The notes: generated from the letters alone by a model not told the origin. A DNA stretch of 7,509 nt from Nitrososphaeraceae archaeon (GCA_025449515.1 JANWJI010000017.1:1-7509); one strand, 5' to 3'; shown: positions 1-6,439, counted from the stretch's first letter. Translations and numbers: made by a program.

Positions 1-373
1 CAGTTATGGCACCACTCATGTCCGCTACATAAACATGTCCGCCCTCGCTATCAACTCCTGCGACTATCAATTCCACAAAGTATGGTTGGTAGTTCTTAAG
101 ACCAGAGTATGCCAAGTTGGCAATCAATCTTGCAGATTCCCTCACTGTTAGAGGAAATCCTCTACGTAGTTCTATCAATTTTCGCTCAGCCTTAGCAACT
201 TTGATAATATGTTCTGCATCTGATAGCTGCCCTGCCACAGCAACAGCTAGCATATCATCGATTCGTGTTATTTTTTGTGTTATTTTGGATCCTATAAAGA
301 ACCCTTTACTTGCTCTTCTGTCAGAACCAAGTATAACGCCATACTTGGTTCTGAGCCCAACTATCGTGGTCAT
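1..373 (-). CDS. psmB: Archaeal 20S proteasome beta subunit, N-terminal part (runs off the left edge)
   Basis: Catalytic beta subunit of the 20S proteasome, the cytosolic barrel peptidase of archaea. The protein starts MTTIVGLRTKYGVILGSDRR. Removing the initiator Met exposes Thr1 as nucleophile. Counting from it, Asp17, Arg19 and Lys33 fall where the Thermoplasma beta subunit has its catalytic Glu17, Arg19 and Lys33, so the site looks intact. An Ala-rich strand with AVAVAGQLSDAEH and the helix KAERKLIELRRG follow, as in the family. Only 124 codons are inside the window; the family is about 200 residues, so the C-terminal third lies to the left. The ATG at 371-373 is the only plausible start, because no start codon lies between it and an in-frame TAA 27 bases upstream. 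The propeptide is therefore just Met. There is no Shine-Dalgarno sequence; a leaderless or short-leader mRNA is likely. Whether this is beta-1 or a second beta paralogue cannot be decided here. Confidence 0.95.
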   Translation of the reverse strand, partial: MTTIVGLRTKYGVILGSDRRASKGFFIGSKITQKITRIDDMLAVAVAGQLSDAEHIIKVAKAERKLIELRRGFPLTVRESARLIANLAYSGLKNYQPYFVELIVAGVDSEGGHVYVADMSGAIT

Positions 374-397
374 CTTATAATGATATAGAAATACTGG

Positions 398-429
398 TTA
401 TTATTGACCACTATTAGAAAGAATGGTCA
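398..429 (-). promoter_or_regulatory. Putative psmB promoter region with an inverted repeat
   Basis: On the minus strand an AT-only stretch AATAATAA (398-405) lies 25-32 bases upstream of the proteasome ATG, where an archaeal TATA box is expected for a leaderless message. Next to it, TGACCA (405-410) and TGGTCA (424-429) form a perfect 6+6 inverted repeat with a 13-base spacer. The spacing suits a dimeric regulator, but the motif is short and no known regulator is recognised. Confidence 0.3.
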
Positions 430-520
430 CAACAACGACAATAGGTTACCGGCCACAAGATCAAACATGATATAGTCATATGACGATGTTTAAAATTATA
501 TAGCGAAAGTTAGTTAATTC

Positions 521-580
521 GCCCACCTTGGTTGGCTCAGTTGTTAACGGCGTCTTATTGAACTTCAGATCTGGAGTCTA
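521..580 (+). other. Possible decayed tRNA 5' fragment
   Basis: The stretch reads like the 5' two thirds of a tRNA: GCCCACC as a possible acceptor strand, a D-arm-like GGCTCAGTTGTTAACGG, and TCTTA-TTGAACT-TCAGA as an anticodon arm (one mismatch in the 5-bp stem, 7-base loop, anticodon GAA), followed by GATCTGGAGTC. A TATA-like stretch (about 490-503) sits 25 bases upstream, as expected for an archaeal tRNA promoter. Against it: the D-stem does not pair well, position 37 of the loop is a pyrimidine, and no T-arm or 3' acceptor strand is found in the next few hundred bases. If real it is a remnant, not a working tRNA. Confidence 0.22.
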
Positions 581-989
581 TTATAAAATAAATCTCTTTT
601 CTCCTATTCATCTTATCTATTAAATTCGCTATTTATTATGATTGAGCGCTTATATTACTCTACTAAACCCAATAGTGGTCTGAAGTGGAGATCAACGAGA
701 TTTGGGTATGTTGCTATTAGCTTTGAACATATGAACCTATTAACTTATTTTAGCTAGTGACTTCGAATGGCTTGCCAAATTAGTCTCCTAGCAGTATGTA
801 CGACATGCAATTATTTACCTGAATTACCACCAGTTAAGTTTTCAATATATTGCCTCAATTTCGATAAAATGATATAACTGATTAGTATGTAGACTATTCA
901 GTAATCTCCTTTCAACTATATTATCTAGTTCTAGGAGAAGAGGCATGAATCACCTCTTTCTGGTAGTCAGCTGTGGAATGTTAATACCC

Positions 990-1127
990 TTACCATCGCC
1001 TCCTATCCCCTTCTAGTAACCCTGAACCAGTATGGATTCTGTCGATGTGCATGGACAATTCGCTGTTGTCTTTGAATTTTGACTGACAATATGGGCATAA
1101 AACGTTCTTGTGTAATGTTGACGACAT
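990..1127 (-). CDS. Single C2H2 zinc-finger microprotein (45 aa)
   Basis: A complete 45-residue ORF made almost entirely of one classical C2H2 finger: C11-x2-C14-x12-H27-x4-H32, with the usual aromatic F18 and hydrophobic L24, preceded by ten residues (MSSTLHKNVL). The tail after the finger, HTGSGLLEGDRRRW, is basic and ends in Trp. Such fingers fold around one Zn2+ and usually bind nucleic acid or a protein partner; the target here is unknown. As I recall, small C2H2 proteins are common in Nitrososphaeria and rare in other archaea, which supports both the call and the lineage. The ATG at 1125-1127 is chosen because a TAA lies five codons upstream and no other start intervenes. There is no Shine-Dalgarno sequence. 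A longer ORF on the same strand (1013-1219) overlaps in another frame but has no family features and is taken as a shadow. Confidence 0.8.
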   Translation of the reverse strand: MSSTLHKNVLCPYCQSKFKDNSELSMHIDRIHTGSGLLEGDRRRW

Positions 1128-1768
1128 GAACTTTCTATATATCTTTTAACACCAATCTTAATTAAACTGAAAGTTTTCAATGTGTTACAAAGTAATATAC
1201 CAGGCACGACATCACACAAGTAACGTCATTCCATCTTTCTCTCAGTTGCTCTCCTCACTCATTAGACGATATACTTAGATTCGATAGTAATAGAATGGAA
1301 AGCCAAGTCTGGATATATCAGGAATCATTCGTTAATCTAAATTCTTATCCGAGGTAACGACAACATTGAATCGAATTTCCATTTGATACCGTATGTGCGA
1401 TCTGATTGAAGATTGCATTTAGCGGTAGATAGATAGTCATTTATGACATTCACAGATTTAAGGGCCGCCGACTATGTACTATTATGTGACAATCACAAAT
1501 TAATATCAGTCTCTACTATGACGTCTTGGCAATCTTCAGCTAACTAGGTTACCCATCACATTAAGGCTAAATGTAGAATTAGGTAGGTAGGACCTGACAT
1601 AGTTACTAACCCCTTACCTTTAGAAATTAAGCAGCAATTAAGGTCAAATCGAAGACAGAAATAATAAGAAATGTCTATCTTATAATGTAATATTGTATTG
1701 GAGATTGAAAATTCCAATATGTACTGCTCGAAACTTATCAGCTATGCTAGCTACATGACTAAAATACA
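1128..1768. other. Intergenic stretch without recognisable genes
   Basis: Apart from the zinc-finger promoter at its left end, I see no supportable gene. All frames are broken by stops every 10-30 codons. The best minus-strand fragment is a 28-codon ORF at 1332-1418 with protein-like composition but no motif. No tRNA, repeat array or strong hairpin is visible. Confidence 0.45.
1157..1166 (-). promoter_or_regulatory. Putative TATA box of the C2H2 zinc-finger gene
   Basis: TTTAATTAAG on the minus strand ends 30 bases upstream of the zinc-finger ATG. It would place transcription start a few bases before the ATG, giving a very short leader, in line with the missing Shine-Dalgarno. AT-rich background makes chance matches likely. 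Confidence 0.35.
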
Positions 1769-2367
1769 TCAATTTTCCCGATCGCTTAACTTAATCACGT
1801 CGTTTCTCCAGATAGGCAGCGATATCACCACTTCGTGACCACAGATTGGACACTCGGACCAGATATCAATTCTAAAACGACAAACCTCCGATGCAGACCA
1901 AAAACAATGTTCACAAAGTAGGAAATTTGGTGTTAACAAACGTTCCCTTCTGTTGCGGTACTCATTTTCTGGAGACTTGATTCTTCCGTTATTTATAGGT
2001 CTGTAGCGAGCGGCTTCCCTCGTCCTTTCTAGCCTTCTGTTAGCAAATATGTATGACGTATCATCTACACCCCCCTCAGTAGGATTTTCTCATACTTCCG
2101 CTGCGAAGAATAATTAAGATCATCAGCTATTTCTTTTCTGAAAAATACTAGGAAAATTATCTTAGATGTCAAAATCCTCGCTATTATCATAATGTAGTCC
2201 GATGTTCGAACGAGTCTATAAATGAAATAATCAAAAGGTAAGAGTTTTTCAACTCCAATTCTGACCATCCAATTATACCTTACTGTACGAATATGCCAGG
2301 CTAGAGATGATCCGTGTTCAAGTGTGGCAGATGAGATATAGTCCATTTCATGAAAGTTATATACCAT
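1769..2367 (-). pseudogene. Zinc-ribbon protein gene, apparently broken by a one-base frameshift
   Basis: The 3' part (frame open from 2089, stop TGA at 1769-1771) encodes a clear treble-clef/zinc-ribbon site: CEHC (Cys codons at 1913-1915 and 1904-1906) and CPIC (1850-1852 and 1841-1843), i.e. C-x2-C-x17-C-x2-C. It is preceded by a basic, Arg-rich segment (NEYRNRRERLLTPNF) and followed by GHEVVISLPIW. That frame has no ATG or GTG, only an internal TTG. The upstream frame on the same strand is open from an ATG at 2365-2367 for 100 codons and runs into a stop just after a run of six G (2070-2075 as C on the plus strand). One extra G there would fuse both into a 199-residue protein. So either a pseudogene, an assembly indel, or a short zinc-ribbon protein starting at TTG. 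The zinc site is seen directly; the fusion is inference, and the N-terminal half resembles nothing I know. The likely role of the intact zinc ribbon is nucleic-acid or protein binding. Confidence 0.5.
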
Positions 2368-3280
2368 CTGAAAATATTTCGAGGTGAAATGATTTAAGAA
2401 GGATGTCTACTTTGTAAGACAGAGTAATATGGTTTCATAATATGAGATAATTAGTATCTAGATATTCTATTGTAGTTATCGGAATACCAATGAAGATGTC
2501 AAGTCCTGCAGGAAAGCTATAGGCTAAATATTTACACACTCCGGTCCGGTATTACTATCAGATTCGATGATATGATTTAGGACATTACAGATCTTTGCTT
2601 AAAAAAGGGCTAATCTTCAATAACATAACATGTTAAATCAGAAGCTTATTTGGTTATTCACCCAATTTAATATTTTAGATTATTAAGTCAATTTTTGACT
2701 AATCGGCATAGCGACTCTTGATCTGTTTGTTATTAAGGTGTTAACTCTGGATTATAAATTGTGAATAGCAATTTTCGAGAAGATGTAGAGTGTTATCAAT
2801 GATTGCGTTTCAAGTCCTCAATCAGTCCCCCAAAACACTAGCTGAATGCTAGTATAGAGTTTATTAGATTTGAAAAGTATCCTTCGCATCATTTTGAGTA
2901 TTTGTGGACAATTCACTCTTCTAAAAACGAGCTAATATCTGAAATGAAATTCAAGAAAAAATCTCCAAGATACCAAGTAATAATCGTAGAATAGCACGCT
3001 ATTGGCAATCATGGTTCTATCTATCATATCATAAGTTTAGACATATTTCTAGTATTGATAATACAGAGTGGTATTCCTAAGATTAATCCGCCTTTTGATG
3101 AATCCGCAATTTCTCTAGAAAAGAAATTAGAAATTCGGTAAATTATCTACGGAACGGCGGCAGTTTTCTCATGTCATTTAATTGAATGAAAGGAGAATTA
3201 GATTGATTCTTGGATCTTAACAAAATCGGCAAGTTTTGGATTATTCTAAATTTCATACTATCTGAGCTCTATGGGTATTT
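2368..3280. other. Long AT-rich stretch with no supportable gene
   Basis: No frame on either strand gives a convincing protein. A plus-strand frame is open from about 2842 to 2991 (50 codons) and, after a TAG, for about 43 more codons to 3141, with reasonable composition but no start or motif. Two perfect small hairpins are present: AGTCAA-TTT-TTGACT (2686-2700) and ACTAGC-TGAAT-GCTAGT (2837-2853). Neither is followed by a T-run. The stretch may be decayed coding DNA or plain spacer. Confidence 0.45.
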
Positions 3281-3318
3281 TGGCGATGCGTCGCCAGGGG
3301 CGACTCTGGCTTTTATTT
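3281..3318 (+). terminator. GC-rich set of overlapping hairpins followed by a T-rich run
   Basis: A GC-rich island in AT-rich DNA holds three mutually exclusive hairpins: TGGCGA-TGCG-TCGCCA (3281-3296), GTCGCC-AGG-GGCGAC (3290-3304) and GCCAG-(8)-CTGGC (3293-3310). The last is followed by TTTTATTT (3311-3318), the layout of an intrinsic terminator on the plus strand. It lies 25-60 bases beyond the stop of the minus-strand RHH gene, where there is no T-run in that direction. It may end an antisense or small RNA reading rightwards, or stabilise the 3' end of the RHH mRNA. Confidence 0.4.
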
Positions 3319-3342
3319 ATGCGACGGAGATACGTGCAGTCA

Positions 3343-3906
3343 CTACTTTGAAAAAATAAATGAAATCAGGCTGTCTGTAATATCTATTGCTACTCTTTTC
3401 CCTAGGATATCTTGATATAATTCGGAAACCAAAGTCTTAACGTACAATGACCACTTAATCCCAAGGTCATGTTGTATATTGAGGTAATATGATCCATTTC
3501 TGATAACTATAGTATGATCCATCCACGACACTGTGAGCCAACTTCGTAGAATTTCTATAAAACCACTAACGTCGTGACTTTCCCTCATAAATGTAAATAT
3601 GTTCTTAAGATTTTGTTTTTCTATTTTTTCTGCTAAGTGTACTATTTCCTCATCGTTCATTCGATTGATTACTGCCTTGAGAAATGGTTTTGTCATCGGC
3701 AAAAGCCCCATTTTTCTTTCGTATCTTTCCCACTCAACATGGTTGGCAAATATTTTTGTAACAAAAGCGTTTAAATTCATTTTCTCTAATTTAGCATCTT
3801 TTCTTAGCTCGTTTAGAAGTGGCCCAGGAAGTCTAAACGTGATAGTTTCGGTCTTTGTCTTAGCAATATCTGAAGATCCTCTTCCACTTCCACTATAGTT
3901 GCTCAT
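3343..3906 (-). CDS. Ribbon-helix-helix (CopG/Arc-like) protein with unassigned C-terminal domain
   Basis: A 187-residue soluble protein, probably a DNA-binding regulator. Residues 1-20 are Gly/Ser-rich and flexible. Residues 21-59 match the RHH pattern: a short strand TITFRLP (the DNA-contacting beta strand), helix GPLLNELRKDAKLEKM, an Asn turn, and helix NLNAFVTKIFANHVEW. RHH proteins act as dimers that insert the beta ribbon into the major groove. Residues 60-110 are charged and helical (EEIVHLAEKIEKQ). Residues 111-187 look like a second folded domain with the pattern HDLGIKWSLYVKTLVSEL (146-163); I cannot name it, but it could sense a ligand or mediate oligomers. Most RHH regulators are 45-150 residues, so this is a long, two-domain version. 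The ATG at 3904-3906 is used; a TATA-like box lies 22-32 bases upstream and there is no Shine-Dalgarno, fitting a leaderless mRNA. The plus-strand ORF at 3599-3898 is its shadow. Confidence 0.75.
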   Translation of the reverse strand: MSNYSGSGRGSSDIAKTKTETITFRLPGPLLNELRKDAKLEKMNLNAFVTKIFANHVEWERYERKMGLLPMTKPFLKAVINRMNDEEIVHLAEKIEKQNLKNIFTFMRESHDVSGFIEILRSWLTVSWMDHTIVIRNGSYYLNIQHDLGIKWSLYVKTLVSELYQDILGKRVAIDITDSLISFIFSK

Positions 3907-3927
3907 CCAATATTTCGAATCTACAGA

Positions 3928-3938
3928 TATGTTAAAAA
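3928..3938 (-). promoter_or_regulatory. Putative TATA box of the RHH gene
   Basis: TTTTTAACATA on the minus strand is centred about 27 bases upstream of the RHH ATG, the position expected of an archaeal TATA box for a leaderless transcript. Confidence 0.45.
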
Positions 3939-4147
3939 GATTGTTATTCTGATATTAAGATTTGGAAGGGAAAATCAACCATCGATTGCCTTGTCTAGAT
4001 AGCTCGACGGTCCATATCTGTTTAATAGCATAAGGATCCATATTAGATCAACACTTCGCAAGAGTCCTGAAATTTACTCATCCTCACGGAAGGCTAGTCA
4101 CTTTCTGAGTTTCTAACGGCTACAATCTTTTCAATAGGATTGCAGGA

Positions 4148-4443
4148 TTATCTGAGAATCATTTTCGATGGTGGGCAAAAAGTATCCAAATCAACCAGAG
4201 TCTTTGTATTGATCATAAATTTATGGCCAAGCTTTACGGCTTGTATTTTGCCGTCGATCTGGATTTTCAGATTATATTCAGAAAAATCAGAATTTTGTAG
4301 CCATGGTGATAAGATAAAATTATTTTCAAGGTAACAATGACGTCAGATTTGCTATTTTTCAGATTAGTAAATCTTGACGAAATATCTCTGGAGCTAGTAT
4401 TTATGACTGCATGATCTAACCATAGGAATGTAATTGATTTCAT
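4148..4443 (-). pseudogene. Frameshifted reading frame of unknown function
   Basis: A minus-strand frame opens with ATG (4441-4443; MKSITFLWLDHAVINTSS) and stays protein-like to about 4330. The same strand then continues in another frame with LENNFILSPWLQ, YNLKIQIDGKIQ, KLGHKFMINTKTLVDLD and CPPSKMILR, ending TAA at 4148-4150. One added base near the A4/T4 runs at 4316-4328 would give a continuous 98-residue protein. The composition (charged, alternating strands) looks more coding than the plus-strand ORF at 4140-4334, which is Leu/Ile/Phe-rich and is probably its shadow. After the stop the same frame stays open for 17 more codons, and a further small ORF (3955-4041) has protein-like sequence, so the original gene may have been longer. 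I do not recognise the family. Its ATG overlaps the start of the antiporter gene on the other strand by ten bases. Confidence 0.4.
4398..4406 (+). promoter_or_regulatory. Putative TATA box of the antiporter gene
   Basis: TATTTATGA is centred about 32 bases upstream of the TTG start, leaving a leader of a few bases. AGGAA (4424-4428) lies five bases before the TTG and could act as a weak Shine-Dalgarno. Confidence 0.35.
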
Positions 4444-5735
4444 CTCTTGTTCCTAGTATTAATCCATCCGCGTCTGGAACGCTTCTTACCTCATCTCAGT
4501 ATCTAATCCCTATATTTTTGGCCATGATATTCGCCGCAGCGTTAATGTCATCCAGAACAAGAATTCCTCACATAATCGTTCTTGTGATATTTGGAATTGG
4601 TCTTTCTTTTCTCAGTTTTATAGGATTGGACTTTGTAAATGTGAGCGGGTTCAGAATAGATCCAAGATTGATAATTAATTTTGTAATACCTCCATTGATT
4701 TTTGAAGCGATGATGAAAGTTAATTACAAGCAATTTAAGACAGTTAGAATATCCGCCCTGTTGTTGGCAACCGCAGGAGTAGTCATGTCCACATTTGTGG
4801 CCGGCTTCCTGCTAATGTATGTTGCTGGACTGAGCTTCGCAGTCTCGTTTCTTTTTGCCGCACTAATCTCCCCAACTGATCCAGCAATAGTTATAGAAAT
4901 ATTCAAGAAGTTAAGAGTTCCAAAAGGTCTTTCAACATTAATGGAATTTGAGGCTAGCTTCAACGACGCTACTAGCTTAATTGTATTCTCATCGATTCTT
5001 GCACTAGTACTTGGTGTGAGCAGTAACAACGGCAGCGGCGATGGGATTTCGAGTATTATCGGTGAATCGGAACATTTTGCCATTGTATTTCTAGGTGGAG
5101 CGGCTGTGGGTTTGGGTATTGCGATAACGACAAATAAGCTGCATTCATTAATGAATGATCCCTTTTCTGAAACTGCATTGACGATTGCGTCTGTGTTTGG
5201 CTCAGTCGTACTTGCAAATTCTCTCGGAGTATCAGGATTAGTTGCTGTGGCAGTAGCAGGGTTATATTTTGGAAATATTACTGTTAAGCGTGAGGCATAT
5301 ATGAGCCTCAAAGTTCGTACAACTGTATTTAATTTCTGGGAGATCATAGCCTTCCTTGCTAATTCTGCAGCGTTTCTCTATTTAGGCGTGAGTATGAATG
5401 TCGTAAACATTAGTCAAAATATCGGATTAATAATTTTAGCATTCGGCATCATATTTTTAGCAAGAATAATCTCTACATATCCGATATTGTCTATTGTTAG
5501 TAGATTTACACGAGAAAAAATTCCATCAGTGTGGAGACATATAGTTGTACTTGGAGGAATGAGAGGAGCACTATCAGTGGCACTAGTTGCATCTTTACCA
5601 GCGGAAGATATAAGCAGCAATCTGAAAAACTTGATTGCTACTTTAACTTTCGGAGTAGTTCTCCTTTCGTTAATCATACAATATATTGGTCTTACAAAAT
5701 ACGTCAAGAAGGTATTTCCGAGTGAGGTGAAATAA
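4434..5735 (+). CDS. CPA1-family Na+(K+)/H+ antiporter (NhaP type)
   Basis: Integral membrane cation/proton exchanger of the sodium/hydrogen exchanger family, used for Na+ or K+ extrusion and cytoplasmic pH control. The 433 residues form about a dozen hydrophobic segments. Diagnostic motifs are present in order: SPTDPA (146-151) in the unwound core helix; EASFNDAT (173-180), in which E173, N177 and D178 match the E-x3-N-D signature of CPA1 antiporters, D178 being the ion/proton-carrying acid; FLARIISTYP (341-350) with the conserved Arg345; and GGMRGALSVAL (374-384) with Arg377. The protein ends soon after the last helix with a short basic tail (KYVKKVFPS), so it lacks the cytosolic regulatory domain of many exchangers. 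The start is TTG at 4434; an ATG six bases upstream runs straight into TAA, and the next ATG (4524) would cut the first helix. Ion specificity cannot be read from the sequence. No terminator is seen after the stop. Confidence 0.93.
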   Translation: MISSLVPSINPSASGTLLTSSQYLIPIFLAMIFAAALMSSRTRIPHIIVLVIFGIGLSFLSFIGLDFVNVSGFRIDPRLIINFVIPPLIFEAMMKVNYKQFKTVRISALLLATAGVVMSTFVAGFLLMYVAGLSFAVSFLFAALISPTDPAIVIEIFKKLRVPKGLSTLMEFEASFNDATSLIVFSSILALVLGVSSNNGSGDGISSIIGESEHFAIVFLGGAAVGLGIAITTNKLHSLMNDPFSETALTIASVFGSVVLANSLGVSGLVAVAVAGLYFGNITVKREAYMSLKVRTTVFNFWEIIAFLANSAAFLYLGVSMNVVNISQNIGLIILAFGIIFLARIISTYPILSIVSRFTREKIPSVWRHIVVLGGMRGALSVALVASLPAEDISSNLKNLIATLTFGVVLLSLIIQYIGLTKYVKKVFPSEVK

Positions 5736-5861
5736 TGAGGCAGTGCTAAAGTTATAAATGATTATATCGATGTCTTGTTCGGATTAGTGTTCTCCAAGAG
5801 ATTGAATTACAGCGTAACCGAGTCCTGTAAAGTTGGCGACCCGAAGATGGCAATTAATTGG

Positions 5862-6198
5862 CTAATCCGATGTCCCAATCCGATATGCTTTACACCTAAA
5901 GAGGTAAAGGATAGGGTGTCCAATCGAATCCACGACGAAAGGCAATTCGACTCCTCTAATTATGCCAAAATTAGCTATAAAAGTTCGGCCGAGCTCGCAC
6001 GCCACTTTAGGGGAATTTGTATTTATCGTTATTTCCTTCTGTGCTTTTTGACGATATTCAGGAAAATATAATCGCTAGCACAACAAATACGAAAATTAAA
6101 AAATTGAATATTGCGGATAAATGTTCTATTCGTGTATGATGAATCTGTTTTTTCCTGCGAAAAGAAATAGCTAGTTTGAGAATCCGAATAGATCTCAT
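5862..6198 (-). pseudogene. Single-pass membrane protein gene, apparently broken by a one-base frameshift
   Basis: An ATG at 6196-6198 opens a 46-codon frame: a basic N-terminus (SFRRKKQIHH), then a hydrophobic segment of about 17 residues (residues 29-45, FNFLIFVFVVLAIIF), ending TGA at 6058-6060. Positive-inside reasoning puts the N-terminus in the cytoplasm. Removing one T from the run of four at 6063-6066 continues it into the next frame as PEYRQKAQKEITINTNSPK, CELGRTFIANF and VELPFVVDSIGHPI, ending TAG at 5862-5864, for 111 residues in all. Third-position GC of this second part (about 37 percent) is close to the antiporter, whereas the overlapping plus-strand ORF (TTG at 5775 or ATG at 5847 to 6071) is nearer 48 percent. 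That plus ORF remains the main alternative. No family is recognised. The gene is convergent with the antiporter. Confidence 0.4.
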
Positions 6199-6381
6199 CT
6201 GTCTTATAACGAAACAAAAAAACGATCAGCTGCTAGAATAATAACTGGCAATCATAAGATATAGCAATTGAAAGGATTTACAATGATAATAATACTGGGA
6301 TTAACTACGCGTGACTTTGACGGCTTATTTTGGAGCTTAGAAAATTGGTGTGATAATATACAGGAATAATTAGAAAACATA

Positions 6382-6439
6382 AATGGTGTTGATTGCACCA
6401 AAATTGTTTGATTTATTATATCCTAAATTTAGCACCATT
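6382..6439 (+). promoter_or_regulatory. Promoter with operator-like repeats upstream of the two-gene operon
   Basis: GATTTATTATATCC (6410-6423) is a good archaeal TATA candidate and would start transcription near 6445, about 25 bases before the first ATG. It is flanked by AATGGTGTT (6382-6390) and AGCACCATT (6431-6439), an inverted repeat matching at eight of nine positions. A further GCACCA (6395-6400) pairs with the left arm as a small hairpin and repeats the right arm 37 bases away. A dimeric repressor bound here would cover the promoter. The regulator is not known. Confidence 0.4.

Larger units (their letters stand above)
374..989. other. Gene-poor intergenic stretch
   Basis: Between the proteasome gene and the zinc-finger gene I find no convincing protein gene on either strand; the longest open stretches are about 30 codons and lack family features. 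The stretch holds the proteasome promoter region, a weak tRNA-like fragment near 521-580, and a small hairpin (AAGAGG pairing with CCTCTT, about 938-958) some 30 bases past the stop of the zinc-finger gene, which could help end that minus-strand transcript. ACTTCAGATC (562-571) and GGTCTGAAGT (677-686) form an imperfect inverted repeat of unknown meaning. Confidence 0.5.

Noticed and set aside
117..380. 87-residue plus-strand ORF
   Set aside because: Lies wholly antisense to the clear proteasome beta gene and has no motif.
1013..1219. 68-residue minus-strand ORF
   Set aside because: Overlaps the C2H2 zinc-finger gene in another frame; no family features, whereas the zinc-finger frame has all four ligands correctly spaced.
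2842..3141. Plus-strand open stretch interrupted by one TAG
   Set aside because: Fifty plus forty codons open are expected by chance in 3 kb of AT-rich DNA; no start codon context or motif.
3599..3898. 99-residue plus-strand ORF
   Set aside because: Antisense shadow of the RHH gene; Ser/Phe/Leu-rich composition typical of a mirror frame.
4140..4334. 64-residue plus-strand ORF
   Set aside because: The opposite strand gives a more protein-like, charged sequence over the same bases; no motif or ribosome binding site.
4724..5347. 207-residue minus-strand ORF
   Set aside because: Antisense to the antiporter core; Asn/Thr/Ala-rich shadow.
5847..6071. Plus-strand ORF of 74 residues (98 from TTG 5775) with C-x4-C
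   Set aside because: Kept only as an alternative: GC3 is higher than in neighbouring genes, the C-terminus turns into an unexplained hydrophobic string, and the minus strand gives a membrane-protein layout after one base change.
6136..6142. ATGATGA, a possible C box of a C/D guide RNA
   Set aside because: No CTGA D box at a suitable distance downstream.
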